NCBI GenBank assembly: GCA_022511425.1
Contig: JAFLRO010000004.1
Coordinates: 1 to 64,000 of the forward strand
DNA length: 64,000 nt
Reading direction: 5' to 3'
Source: Acetatifactor sp.
Lineage (GTDB): Bacteria > Bacillota > Clostridia > Lachnospirales > Lachnospiraceae
The notes beneath the pieces were generated by a model. It ran no database searches. It was not told the DNA's origin and worked only from the letters and a program-made list of their open reading frames with translations. The stretch's first letter is position 1, and every line of letters begins with the position of its first letter. Made by a program: the position numbers and the translations under genes. Below are positions 10,135 through 20,045 of the stretch, piece by piece.

Positions 10135-11151
10135 ATGAAACGGATTCTTTTGATTGGAACTGGCGGCACAATTGCGTCGGAATTGACTGACAGCGGTCTG
10201 GTACCGGGATTGAACAGTGAGCAACTGTTGAGCTATATACCCGATATCGGTCGAATCTGCCATATAGACTGCATCCAGTTGTTTGCTCTGGACAGCACCA
10301 ATATTACACCGGAGCACTGGCAGATCATTGTCCGTTGTATTCGAGAACATTATGATGATTACGACGGTTTTGTCCTGACACACGGGACGGATACCCTTGC
10401 TTACACCGCGGCAGCTCTTAGTTACATGATCCAGGACAGTCCTAAGCCAATTATTTTAACTGGGGCTCAAAAGCCAATTCATTTTGATTCTACCGATTCT
10501 AAGATGAATCTGATGGATGCTTTTTTGTGTGCTACCGAAGAGCTGCCGGGCGTGTCTATTGTATTTGACCATAAGATTATCCTGGGTACGCGGGCTAAGA
10601 AAACGCGCTCCAAAAGCTTCAGCGCCTTTTCCAGCATTAATTATCCGGAATTGGGCGTAGTGAGGGATGGAACGCTGCTGCGGTTTGTCAGACAGGAATG
10701 CGGACAAGCTCCGGTCTTTTATGAGAGCCTGAATACTGCAGTATCATTGATGAAACTGGTTCCGGGTATGAATCGGGACGTGCTGGATTTTTTATTTGCG
10801 AAAAATGACGCGGTAGTAGTGGAAAGCTTTGGTGTAGGTGGAGTTCCGGAGGCAGGCGGATTTTACGACTGTATCGAAGAGTGGAAAAAGCGTGGTAGAT
10901 TTGCCATCCTGACTACACAGGTGGAAAATGAAGGCAGTGATTTGGGTGTGTATCACGTGGGCTATCGGTTAAAAAGGAATCTGGGTGTTCTGGAGGCATA
11001 CGATATGACAACTGAAGCTGTGCTGGCCAAGCTGATGTGGATTCTGGCTCAGACGAAAGACCCGGAGAAGGTGATGAATCAGTTCTATACTCCTGTAGCT
11101 ATGGATATGTTTCCCTGTTTTAATAGCCAGAACCTGGCATGCAAGGATTGA
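10135..11151 (+). CDS. ansA: L-asparaginase (type I-like)
   Basis: GTGGTIAS, THGTDTLAYTAAALSYM, TGAQKPI motifs. Confidence 0.92.
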   Translation: MKRILLIGTGGTIASELTDSGLVPGLNSEQLLSYIPDIGRICHIDCIQLFALDSTNITPEHWQIIVRCIREHYDDYDGFVLTHGTDTLAYTAAALSYMIQDSPKPIILTGAQKPIHFDSTDSKMNLMDAFLCATEELPGVSIVFDHKIILGTRAKKTRSKSFSAFSSINYPELGVVRDGTLLRFVRQECGQAPVFYESLNTAVSLMKLVPGMNRDVLDFLFAKNDAVVVESFGVGGVPEAGGFYDCIEEWKKRGRFAILTTQVENEGSDLGVYHVGYRLKRNLGVLEAYDMTTEAVLAKLMWILAQTKDPEKVMNQFYTPVAMDMFPCFNSQNLACKD

Positions 11152-11428
11152 CTATGTGGAAAGGTGATACGCTTTCAGAGTTACAAACAGATAAATATAT
11201 CGTTTTTGGCGGTGCCGGCTGCTTAAATAAGGAAATCGCGCATGGGAAGGTCATGGTGCTCACAGAGGCCTATCGGGATGAAGGAACCTCTTATTACTAT
11301 GCACCTGCCTCTGATTATATCACCGTAAAGAATGCGGACATCGTTGCTGACTTTATGGAAAAGAATGGTCTTCCCTATATAAAAGGAAAAACGTGGACAA
11401 CCGATGCTATCTACAGAGAGACTTAGAT
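11139..11428 (+). pseudogene. Nucleoside phosphorylase fragment, truncated at both ends
   Basis: VLTEAYRDEGTSYYYAPASDYITVKNADIVADFMEKNGLPYIKGKTWTTDAIYRET matches the internal core of uridine/purine phosphorylase-like proteins; the rest is missing. Confidence 0.7.
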
Positions 11429-12127
11429 AGTTATTTGCAGACCACTGAGCAAATTTACATTATGGAAGCTGGTATTTTGCGAAATAATCTCGAATTTGCA
11501 AGCGGAGAAAACTATGAAATATATTATGATTTCGAGAATGAAGAGTATCCGCAACTCATCAAAGAGTATGGCATTGATAAAATCGCAGGCGACGGTACTG
11601 AATTTGAAAAAGCTTTACGTTTAATGGATACATATGCTCCCAGATTGTACCATCAGAGCTACTATGACAATAGCATTGAAATGAACGCACTATCATTGTT
11701 AGCGTACAGTTTAGACAACAGAAGTCAAGGCATAAACTGCAGAAATAAAGCACAAATACTCAACGAGATGTGCTTAGCATTGGGCATTTATGCCCGGAAA
11801 GTATGGATTATGCCTAATTCCGGCTACGATAATGATTGTCACGTTGTCAATGAGATATGGGACCCCCAACTAAATAAATGGATCATGTTGGATATTACCA
11901 ATAATGAGTATTGGGTGGATGAAAACGGTACACCCCTTTCCGTGCTTGAAATACGGTATAAGGGTGCTATGCAAGAGTTTTGCACACCGATTCAGCCAGG
12001 CGATAAGATGGATCGTTTGGAAGAATTAAAAGAAAAATATATTGCAGATTATCTGTATATTATGAAGAACATGACTTATATGCAGTATTGTGACTATTAC
12101 ACGGTTGGCGAAGATGAGGTGAAACTC
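11393..12127 (+). pseudogene. Transglutaminase-like domain remnant (Cys-His-Asp triad visible), fused in frame to neighbours
   Basis: GINCRNKAQILNEMCLALGIYARKVWIM...DCHVVNEIWDPQLNKWIMLDITNN; the GTG start lies inside the phosphorylase remnant and there is no stop before the next gene. Confidence 0.65.
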
Positions 12128-12934
12128 ATGAGAATAAGAAGATTGGCTCTGATACTTCTGATTGTTTTTTTCTCCGCTGGAGTCGGCGCATGCATCTATT
12201 TGAAGAATGCCCCTGGCGAGGAAGAATACATGGCCACAGCACTCGCGTATTTAGAGGAACAGAAAGCGGCTCTATATGAGGCGGAAAGGATCCCGATAGA
12301 AATAGACCCGCAGACCGACAGAGTGATTTGCGTGCATGTGGACCATCCGGATACGGTCGACAAGGTTATTTCATGGATCACGAAGGCCGCACAGGTACAG
12401 CGAGTTAATACGATTCCGGAGCTTGCTTACCCACATGTCTATGTGGGCGATAAGATAATGGGAAACAATGAAAAAATATATTATTCTGAAGGCAGGAAAA
12501 TCCTTGAGTTTTCCCTAAGCGAGACAGACAGCTTGGGATTCTTGCTTTTTCTTAGTGGGGGAAAAGGAGCGCCGATGTACCCCGAAGTCAAGGAGGCATT
12601 TACGGAGGGCGTGATCAGGCAGCTTCAAAATGAGATCGTCTTTGGTGATCAAGATGTCGTGACATTCAGTAACGGGCATCTGGAGGCAATCGATATCAAA
12701 ACGCAAGAGACAGCGGAAATACTGTTTATGTGTATTAGAAATTGTGTTCAAATAACTGACCTTACGGGTGCATGTCTTGCACCTATGGCGCTTCCGATTG
12801 AAATAAACGGGCGAGGGTGTGGTACGTTTACAAGTTTCTATGTAACTTATCAGGAAACGGGACAGTTTATCGAAATCAGCTTTTCCCCGGAGGATTCTAA
12901 GAGCTTCTATGATTATGTGATGGCGCTTCAATAG
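12128..12934 (+). CDS. Membrane-anchored hypothetical protein
   Basis: Internal ATG preceded by gatgaggtg RBS; MRIRRLALILLIVFFSAGVGACIYL signal/TM segment, then an extracytoplasmic region. Confidence 0.65.
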   Translation: MRIRRLALILLIVFFSAGVGACIYLKNAPGEEEYMATALAYLEEQKAALYEAERIPIEIDPQTDRVICVHVDHPDTVDKVISWITKAAQVQRVNTIPELAYPHVYVGDKIMGNNEKIYYSEGRKILEFSLSETDSLGFLLFLSGGKGAPMYPEVKEAFTEGVIRQLQNEIVFGDQDVVTFSNGHLEAIDIKTQETAEILFMCIRNCVQITDLTGACLAPMALPIEINGRGCGTFTSFYVTYQETGQFIEISFSPEDSKSFYDYVMALQ

Positions 12935-12981
12935 ATTAGGGTTACGTAGTCTATTTGGGAAAAGTTGGTATGTGATGATAG

Positions 12982-13027
12982 AAAAATGGAGTAATAGCGA
13001 TTAAACTGTTGCTCCATTTTTCTTTTG
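12982..13027. terminator. Terminator GAAAAATGGAGTAA...TGCTCCATTTTTCTTTT
   Basis: Inverted repeat AAAATGGAG/CTCCATTTT with a T run. Confidence 0.75.
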
Positions 13028-13145
13028 AAACAACTGGTACTGACCGTCTTTGATCAATATGATGATACAAGCTGCTTCTTAAACGCTGGTAGGCGTTTCA
13101 ATATTTAATTATTGGCGGTTAAAAAGAAAGTCCGGGTACGTTCTT

Positions 13146-14258
13146 TCAAGGTAAATGCTTAAATGGTAGAAAATCGAAAGGGTCTAAACCGTCATCAAAC
13201 TCCACCGTTACCGGATTATCATAGCCATTGGTATAGTAGTCGGTGGCCGTGAAAATACTCCGCTCTGGGTCATAACGTTCCACGGGCAGGCTGTGTACTC
13301 CGACCTCACCGACATTTGTCCAGCCAAATTTCTCGCTGTAGTAGGACCATCGGATTCTACCCTCCTCTATAACGCTGCTATTATTACGGTAGACAATAAT
13401 ATTCTGGACACCATCGCCATAGGTACAGTTGCAGATTAACTCAGGTACACCATCGCCGTCCAGGTCTCTGCTCCATGCTGCAGGGTCGTCATAACCGAAC
13501 TGCTCTGCCACGCACACATCTTCACCGTCCACCTCAACGTAGTAGTGCCACATGTACTGATAGGGACTGCTTTCCTCCATCTCGATACGGCACACGTCAA
13601 AGCCCAGCACATCGGTCAGAATGGATCCTGATGGAGCCTCGCTACCTTTAGACTCACCAAGAACCATGTCCAGGTAGGCATAAATATCCTCCGGGCTATC
13701 GGAGTGGATAGATAGACCATAAATTACGCCGGCCAAGATGAACTCAGCCCGGTAAAGGTATGGATTGCTCCAGTCACTCTCTTCCCGGTAAATAGTTACT
13801 TCCACATCCCCATATTGGGTCACGTCATAGGCTCCAATAGGATCCTTCTTGCCCACCTCACTGTCAAAATCGCAGTCCAAAGTAAAATCCCGTCCGTTGT
13901 ATTCCCCCGTGATTGTCAGGGTGCTCCAATCGGCAGGGTCAGATATATCCCCTCCCTTAGCGTAGACTAGGCGGATACTGGTGGGGGTGACACCGGAAGA
14001 AACCATTCTTTCTGCCAGCAGATTTCAGCCGTAGGCGGAGGTTATTTCCTCCAGACTCCCTATATCTTTTTCTTCAGTCTGAGGGTCTTGGCGCCAGAAC
14101 AATGTCACTGCCACCAGACACAGACAGGCAGCAATAGTTCCCCACCCAGCCCAACTGAGGCTTTTGCGTTTTATCTTAACAGTTTGCGCTTCTCCTATAT
14201 ACGTATCCTTTATATTAGTAATGCTGTTATACAGCTTCGAGGTTTCCGTTTCTTTCAT
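13146..14258 (-). pseudogene. Anti-sigma-factor-like membrane protein interrupted by one in-frame TGA
   Basis: ORFs 14025..14258 and 13146..14006 are in the same frame: ...EEITSAYG-TGA-NLLAERMVSSGVTPTSIRLVY.... N-terminal cytoplasmic part plus TM (WGTIAACLCLVAVTLFW), large extracytoplasmic domain. Confidence 0.75.
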
Positions 14259-14694
14259 AGTGAATAGCCCTCCTTTTCAAGTTTTAATTTTAGGTTTTTC
14301 CTAAGTCGGTACATTCGCTTTGCCATATTCGCTGGGGACATACTACTTTCCTGTGCAAGCATAGCTACCGTTTCACCATTCCAATAGCGACGTATGAAAA
14401 GAATACGGTCTTTTTGCGATAATGATGCAAGCCATGTATTTATGACCTCTGTCAACTCTTGTTCTTCAATTTCACGTTCCACAGTAACAGGGGACGGTAT
14501 GCAGTCCTCCAACTCATTTAGAAGCTGCTCCATGCCCGCAAATATGTATCATTTACACATTCCTCTGCGTCTTCATTTAATGACAGTATGTTTAGTGCAA
14601 CCACATGACAAAAGGATCCGTATTTCGCTTCTGTCTCCGAAATTGCAGCTTCATCACGCTTATAATATAAGCCAATAATCTGTGAGTCCTCCAT
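14255..14694 (-). pseudogene. ECF-type RNA polymerase sigma factor with internal deletion and frameshift
   Basis: Region-2 half MEDSQIIGLYYKRDEAAISETEAKYGSFCHVVALNILSLNEDAEECVNDTYLRAW and region-4 half LNELEDCIPSP...WLASLSQKDRILFIRRYWNGETVAMLAQESSMSPANMAKRMYRLRKNL lie in different frames with the linker region missing. Confidence 0.8.
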
Positions 14695-14970
14695 TTCAAT
14701 TCCCCTTTCTGTAAGATTTGCGATTTTGAAGGCCTTCATTTATAAAGACGACAATTCAAAAAGAATACTCCCTGTATTCTTACAAATGATAACTTTTTTC
14801 TGTAAATATTTCTACTTCGCAAATTACCCCATAAAATATGTAAGTTTGCATTTTGTGGGGGTGATTTATTATTGACATTTCGAGTGATGCAATTTAAAAT
14901 GAAACAAGATTCATTTATATTTTTCACCATATACAAGCCTACAAATTTGACAAAAAGGAGAATATATACA

Positions 14971-15639
14971 ATGCCTAAAGTAACAGAAGAATACATTCAA
15001 AACAAGAAACAGATGATTATGGAGGCTGCATATGCTCTGTGTTTGAAACAGACAGTAAGCACTGTGACCATGCAGGATATTATCAACGAGACCGGACTCA
15101 GTCAGGGCGGGATTTATAGATTCTATAAGGACATTGATGATATTTTTAGTAATATGATTCTATTTCTGCGAAAGAAAGAGAGTATAAAAGAAAAAGTAGA
15201 TGAGATTTTATCACACGCAGAAGACCTGCCGCCAAAAGAGATCACTAATCAAATTTTTGATATGTTATCAGACTTTATGAAAAGAGAACTGATGGGAATA
15301 GAGAAAATAGATTTTGAACTGTCCATACTTGCAATGAATGATCCGGCCAGGGTGGACAAGATTTTAAAAAACATACCAGGTGTGGGAAATATGGAATATC
15401 TGACAATGCGTACAATGGATTATTTTATGAAACAGGCTGCGTTAGGAAGGATCCACCCAAGGGTAACAGTAGAGGAATTGTTATCCTTTATTTCATCAGC
15501 ATATACAGGGATTCAGACCACCTGTATTGTGAACAATTGCTATGAGCATGAGAGAAATCCCTTGACAGATTTGTATCAGCCAGAGATTCAATTAAAGACA
15601 CTGGCACAAACGGTCAATTATTTAATTGGGGAGGAATAA
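14971..15639 (+). CDS. TetR/AcrR family transcriptional regulator
   Basis: MPKVTEEYIQNKKQMIMEAAYALCLKQTVSTVTMQDIINETGLSQGGIYRFYKDIDDIF; RBS aaaggag upstream of the ATG at 14971. Confidence 0.92.
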   Translation: MPKVTEEYIQNKKQMIMEAAYALCLKQTVSTVTMQDIINETGLSQGGIYRFYKDIDDIFSNMILFLRKKESIKEKVDEILSHAEDLPPKEITNQIFDMLSDFMKRELMGIEKIDFELSILAMNDPARVDKILKNIPGVGNMEYLTMRTMDYFMKQAALGRIHPRVTVEELLSFISSAYTGIQTTCIVNNCYEHERNPLTDLYQPEIQLKTLAQTVNYLIGEE

Positions 15640-15643
15640 GAAA

Positions 15644-16588
15644 ATGAGGAAAACGAAAATGTTTAATGAAGAGTATGTGACAATCAATGGAGTAGAGCAC
15701 TATTTGCTGCATTATAAAACGAAAAAAGAAGCTCCGGTACTTATTTTCATACACGGCGGGCCTGGACAGTCAGAGGCCATGATTGCATACATAGTAGAAG
15801 AGTATACCAGCCGCAATTATAACATTGTTTACTACGACCAGAGAGGGGCAGGCAAGACTTACTTAAAAAACAAAAAGGCAAGACCTGATACGGAGATATT
15901 AAAAGAGGATCTTCTGGGAATTGTGCTGTATGTAAAGAAAGCATATCAGAACGAAAAAGTCGGCCTCATTGGACATTCATGGGGAAGTGTTCTGGGCAGT
16001 ATGTTTGCCCTAGAACACCCGGAGCATACTTTGTGCTATATTGGATGCGGACAGGTGATAGACCTTATGGAAAATGAGCGTGTTGGCTATAACAAACTAA
16101 AGGATGCCATTGAAAAATCCGGAAACAAAAAGGACAGAAAGAAGCTAGAGAGAATCGGGGAATACCCGGTAGCCACATTTGATGCAGCCACCTATCGGAA
16201 AATGGGGAAAATTCGTGGCTTGCAAGGTAAGTATCATCTGGCAGCAAAGTTTGATAAGAATATGATACGAATGTTCCGTAAATCACCGATTATGGGGATG
16301 GCGGACATCTTTCCTTTTATTGCAAGCATGGTGGTCAATATGCAGGTCATGAAAGAACTTATGTCCTTTGATTTAAAAAGCAAAGGCGTGGAATATCAGG
16401 TGCCTGTGTACTATGTGCTTGGAGAGAATGACCAGCAGACTCCCATTGAGATAAGCATTGCTTATTTTAATGAAATCGAAGCGCCGGATAAAAAACTGTA
16501 TCTCATAAAAAATGCAGGTCATGTGGCAATGATTGATAATTTGAATGATTACAGAGCAGCAATATGTGAAATTGTAGATTGTCTGTGA
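15644..16588 (+). CDS. Alpha/beta hydrolase (proline iminopeptidase-like)
   Basis: FIHGGPGQSE, YYDQRGAGKT, GLIGHSWGSVLG, C-terminal NAGHVAMI. Confidence 0.9.
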   Translation: MRKTKMFNEEYVTINGVEHYLLHYKTKKEAPVLIFIHGGPGQSEAMIAYIVEEYTSRNYNIVYYDQRGAGKTYLKNKKARPDTEILKEDLLGIVLYVKKAYQNEKVGLIGHSWGSVLGSMFALEHPEHTLCYIGCGQVIDLMENERVGYNKLKDAIEKSGNKKDRKKLERIGEYPVATFDAATYRKMGKIRGLQGKYHLAAKFDKNMIRMFRKSPIMGMADIFPFIASMVVNMQVMKELMSFDLKSKGVEYQVPVYYVLGENDQQTPIEISIAYFNEIEAPDKKLYLIKNAGHVAMIDNLNDYRAAICEIVDCL

Positions 16589-16712
16589 TTCAGTATACTC
16601 ACATCTCGACCGCTGTATATACATGACTATAACGGTATCCCAGCTTTTCTGCCAGAGCAACAGACATTGGGATTACTGGTAAACAACATAAGAATTTGGG
16701 GAGAGAACACAC

Positions 16713-18002
16713 ATGAATCGACAAAATGACAATTTGACTTGGGATAAATCCCACCATAGTATTTTTGAAAACTTCGCATTGGATTTAAACGGCTTTGCCG
16801 ATGCAGGATCTTATCCGTCAGATGCCAGTCAGGACGTTAAGTATGGTCTGGAGCTTCAATATAAACGTTTGAAAGACAAAAAGCTGAAGATGAAGTATGG
16901 TATTGTGCCAAGGGGACTGCTTCAGAATAGTGGAAGTTACGGAAAGCAGTGGAGCGATGACAAGTACATATGTCGAATGGAATATAGAACCTGTTGTTTG
17001 TCCAGATCCATATATAGAGATAATAAAAAGCTTTACGAAAAAGAACAGAACTCCGTTTTCTACCAGATGATTACCAACGCAAAAAATCCCAGTGCCGTCG
17101 CGGATGAGTTATATTCCTGTCCTAATTGCGGGGCGGTAAGCAAGATAGCGGTTTTGCAAAGCGGATGCCCCTATTGCGGAACCTTTTTTGAAATGAATGA
17201 GTTATATCCCAAGGTAACAAATTATTTCTTTATCAAGGACAGCGGATATACGGAAAAAGAAATCAAACGCAGTATAGGAAAAGTGATATTTCCCTGTATA
17301 GCATTCGCCATTATCGCGTATGTACTGTACTTCTTATTGGCTGGTTCACCCGAAGATGGCGGAGAGGTTACTCATATTGTGACTTCAACTATCAGCGGCA
17401 TTCTCGGAGGAACGGTATGTGGAGCAATCGGCGGATATATGATATGGGCAATCATAAAGCTGTGCTCTCTGTTCGCCGAGGCGGGAAAATCCATCCCCAT
17501 GCTTGTTAATACTGCAGGTTCGGCAGGGCGGTTTGAGTCCTTTATGAAACAGTACAGCCCGGAGTTTTCCTATGAATATTTTTCGGATAAAGTGGTCTCC
17601 ATGATTAAAACGATTATTTTTTCCGAGCGACCGGATGACTTGCCTTATTACGGGGGAGGAGCTCTCGGCAGTAGATTTCAAAATGTGGTGGAATCTTTAT
17701 ATTCCGGCGCAGTGGCTCTGAAACAATACAGAGTCGAGGGAGATTACTGTTATATTTCGACAGATGTATATTTGGAAAACTTATACGATAATGGCAGCAG
17801 GATTCATACAAATAAGGAGACAATACGTGTTGAGTTACGTAAGAATATCCGAAGACCCATAGATTTTAACTTTTCCATTGAGAGAATCCAGTGTAAAAGC
17901 TGTGGAGCCAGCTTTAATGCTGCCAGAATGCGTAATTGTCCGCATTGTGGCACAAGGTACGAGATAGGCGATGATGACTGGATGATAACGAAACTTAACT
18001 AA
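16713..18002 (+). CDS. Membrane protein with two zinc ribbons and a Tim44-like region
   Basis: CPNCGAVSK...CPYCGTFF, two TM helices, ESFMKQYSPEFSYEYFSDKVVSMIKTIIFS, C-terminal CKSCGASF...CPHCGTRYE. Confidence 0.75.
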   Translation: MNRQNDNLTWDKSHHSIFENFALDLNGFADAGSYPSDASQDVKYGLELQYKRLKDKKLKMKYGIVPRGLLQNSGSYGKQWSDDKYICRMEYRTCCLSRSIYRDNKKLYEKEQNSVFYQMITNAKNPSAVADELYSCPNCGAVSKIAVLQSGCPYCGTFFEMNELYPKVTNYFFIKDSGYTEKEIKRSIGKVIFPCIAFAIIAYVLYFLLAGSPEDGGEVTHIVTSTISGILGGTVCGAIGGYMIWAIIKLCSLFAEAGKSIPMLVNTAGSAGRFESFMKQYSPEFSYEYFSDKVVSMIKTIIFSERPDDLPYYGGGALGSRFQNVVESLYSGAVALKQYRVEGDYCYISTDVYLENLYDNGSRIHTNKETIRVELRKNIRRPIDFNFSIERIQCKSCGASFNAARMRNCPHCGTRYEIGDDDWMITKLN

Positions 18003-18065
18003 GTCAATCATGAATATCGAAACCAATCATGATTAACTAATTTAACAAAATCAATCATGGACTAA

Positions 18066-18108
18066 GTCCCGCAAATTGCTGATAAGCAGTGGTCTGCGGG
18101 TCTTTTTT
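18066..18108 (+). terminator. Rho-independent terminator CCCGCA...TGCGGGTCTTTTTT
   Basis: Stem plus T run after the zinc-ribbon gene. Confidence 0.8.
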
Positions 18109-18262
18109 GTATACCTGTATGTTACGGATGGAATGGTGGTTCCGAATTTTACATCGTGTCGGATGCAAGTTACCATTAAAATCAAACAGCTTACCCGTCA
18201 GGGCATTGAAATGATTATTACCCACTGCTATCATAGGCCTATCTTAAGAAGGAGGTCAGGTA

Positions 18263-19132
18263 ATGGGGATTATTCAAGTAGACAATTTAACAAAGAAATA
18301 CGGTGAACTCACTGCAGTCAACCATATTTCTTTTGAGGTGGAGAAGGGAACTATGTTAGGCTTTCTGGGTGTAAACGGCGCGGGCAAGACGACAGTCATC
18401 AATATGCTGGCGACGCTGCTTACGCCCGACGAGGGAAGTGCCAAGGTCTGCGGGGAGATCCTTGGAAAGGGAAACCAAGAAATTCGCAGGAAGATAGGAA
18501 TCGTATATCAGCAGAATTGTCTGGATGATATCCTGACAGTCCGGGAAAATCTTATATGCAGAGGAGTCCTTCACGGCGCGTCTCGGGCAGAGGCAAATGC
18601 TCAGTGCAAAAAGCTTAGTGAAATACTAAAGCTTGGGGATATCCTGAAGAAAAAATTCAGGACATTGTCCGGGGGGCAGAAGAGAAGGGCGGAGATTGCG
18701 GCTGCATTGATGCATACGCCGGAGCTGTTGTTTTTAGACGAACCCACTACCGGATTGGACCCTGCCACAAGAAAAGATGTCTGGAGCATTATTGAGGAAC
18801 TGCGCAAGAATGAGAAGATGACTGTATTTCTGACCACCCATTACATGGAAGAAGCTGCCGGAGCTGATAAGATCATTATCATGGATCACGGAAATATTAT
18901 TACTCAGGGAACGCCCTTTTCCCTAAAGGAGAAATATGCCAGCGACAGGCTCAAGCTGTATTACAAATCCGGCCGGGAAGAGGAAATCCCAGTGTCATCC
19001 ACTATGAAGGCTTTGCCCCTCATTCGTGAGGCGGAGGATAAAATAGACGGCTTTGAAGTGATTCAGGGAAATATGGATGATGTATTTTTAAATGCAGTGG
19101 GAAGATCTTTAGAGGAAGAAGGGGGAAATTAA
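18263..19132 (+). CDS. ABC transporter ATP-binding protein
   Basis: GVNGAGKTT Walker A, LSGGQKRRAEIAAAL, LLFLDEPTTGLDPATR, TTHYMEEA. Confidence 0.95.
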   Translation: MGIIQVDNLTKKYGELTAVNHISFEVEKGTMLGFLGVNGAGKTTVINMLATLLTPDEGSAKVCGEILGKGNQEIRRKIGIVYQQNCLDDILTVRENLICRGVLHGASRAEANAQCKKLSEILKLGDILKKKFRTLSGGQKRRAEIAAALMHTPELLFLDEPTTGLDPATRKDVWSIIEELRKNEKMTVFLTTHYMEEAAGADKIIIMDHGNIITQGTPFSLKEKYASDRLKLYYKSGREEEIPVSSTMKALPLIREAEDKIDGFEVIQGNMDDVFLNAVGRSLEEEGGN

Positions 19133-19133
19133 T

Positions 19134-20045
19134 ATGGAGCAGTTTTTTGTCTTTACAGGGCGCAACCTGAAAAGCTATTTCAGGGACAGGGGAAGTGTTT
19201 TCTTTTCCCTGCTGTCCATGTTCATTGTCATAGTTCTTATGGTATTTTTTCTGGGGGATATGTATATCGAAAATACGGTGGCCATTCTCGGCGAATTTCC
19301 GGGAAGAGATGCAGCTGTAGATCGGGAAAATGCAGAGCTTTTGATTCTCATATGGAATTTTGCGGGAATTCTTTCTATCAATGCGGTAACGGTAACACTG
19401 GCAGTCTACTCAGTGATGATAAAGGATCGGGTCACGGGGAAGATGAATTCAATCTATACCGCACCGGTCAGCCGTGGAATCATTACCGGCGGCTATATGG
19501 CAGCAGCGTGGACTGCTTCCGTTCTGGTATGTACGATAACGCTTTTTATAACGGAAATCTATGGTATAATAAAGGGAATGGATGCATTTTCCCCTCTTAC
19601 ACATGTACAGTTAATAGGGCTGATTCTGGTAAATTCATTTGTTTATGCGGCTTTTATGTACCTGTTGGCAATGGCGGCGAAAACAGAAGGCGCCTGGAGT
19701 GGAATTGGAACTGTGATAGGTACTCTGGTGGGATTCCTGGGAGGGATCTACATACCCATCGGCTCTCTTTCTCCGGCGATTGGAACTCTCATGAAATGTA
19801 CCCCGATAATCTATGGAACTTCCATGTTCAGGAGTGTAATGACAGAAGCGGTTGCAGAAATCACGTTTTCGGGAGTGCCGGAGGAGGTATTGGAAGAATA
19901 CCGGATTGTAACGGGAATTCATCTCGATGTCTTTGACAGGACAATCGGAATTACGGAAGAATGGCTGGGATTATTCCTGTGTGGCATCCTTTTACTGGCT
20001 GCGGGTATCATGGCGTTAAAATATGGAAGGAAGTCGGATAGATGA
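19134..20045 (+). CDS. ABC-2 type transporter permease
   Basis: Multiple TM helices, translationally coupled to the ATPase gene. Confidence 0.88.
   Translation: MEQFFVFTGRNLKSYFRDRGSVFFSLLSMFIVIVLMVFFLGDMYIENTVAILGEFPGRDAAVDRENAELLILIWNFAGILSINAVTVTLAVYSVMIKDRVTGKMNSIYTAPVSRGIITGGYMAAAWTASVLVCTITLFITEIYGIIKGMDAFSPLTHVQLIGLILVNSFVYAAFMYLLAMAAKTEGAWSGIGTVIGTLVGFLGGIYIPIGSLSPAIGTLMKCTPIIYGTSMFRSVMTEAVAEITFSGVPEEVLEEYRIVTGIHLDVFDRTIGITEEWLGLFLCGILLLAAGIMALKYGRKSDR

Noticed and set aside
14025-14027. In-frame TGA as a selenocysteine codon
   Set aside because: No obvious bacterial SECIS-like hairpin right after the TGA, no redox motif around it, and the neighbouring sigma gene is also broken, so decay or an error is simpler.
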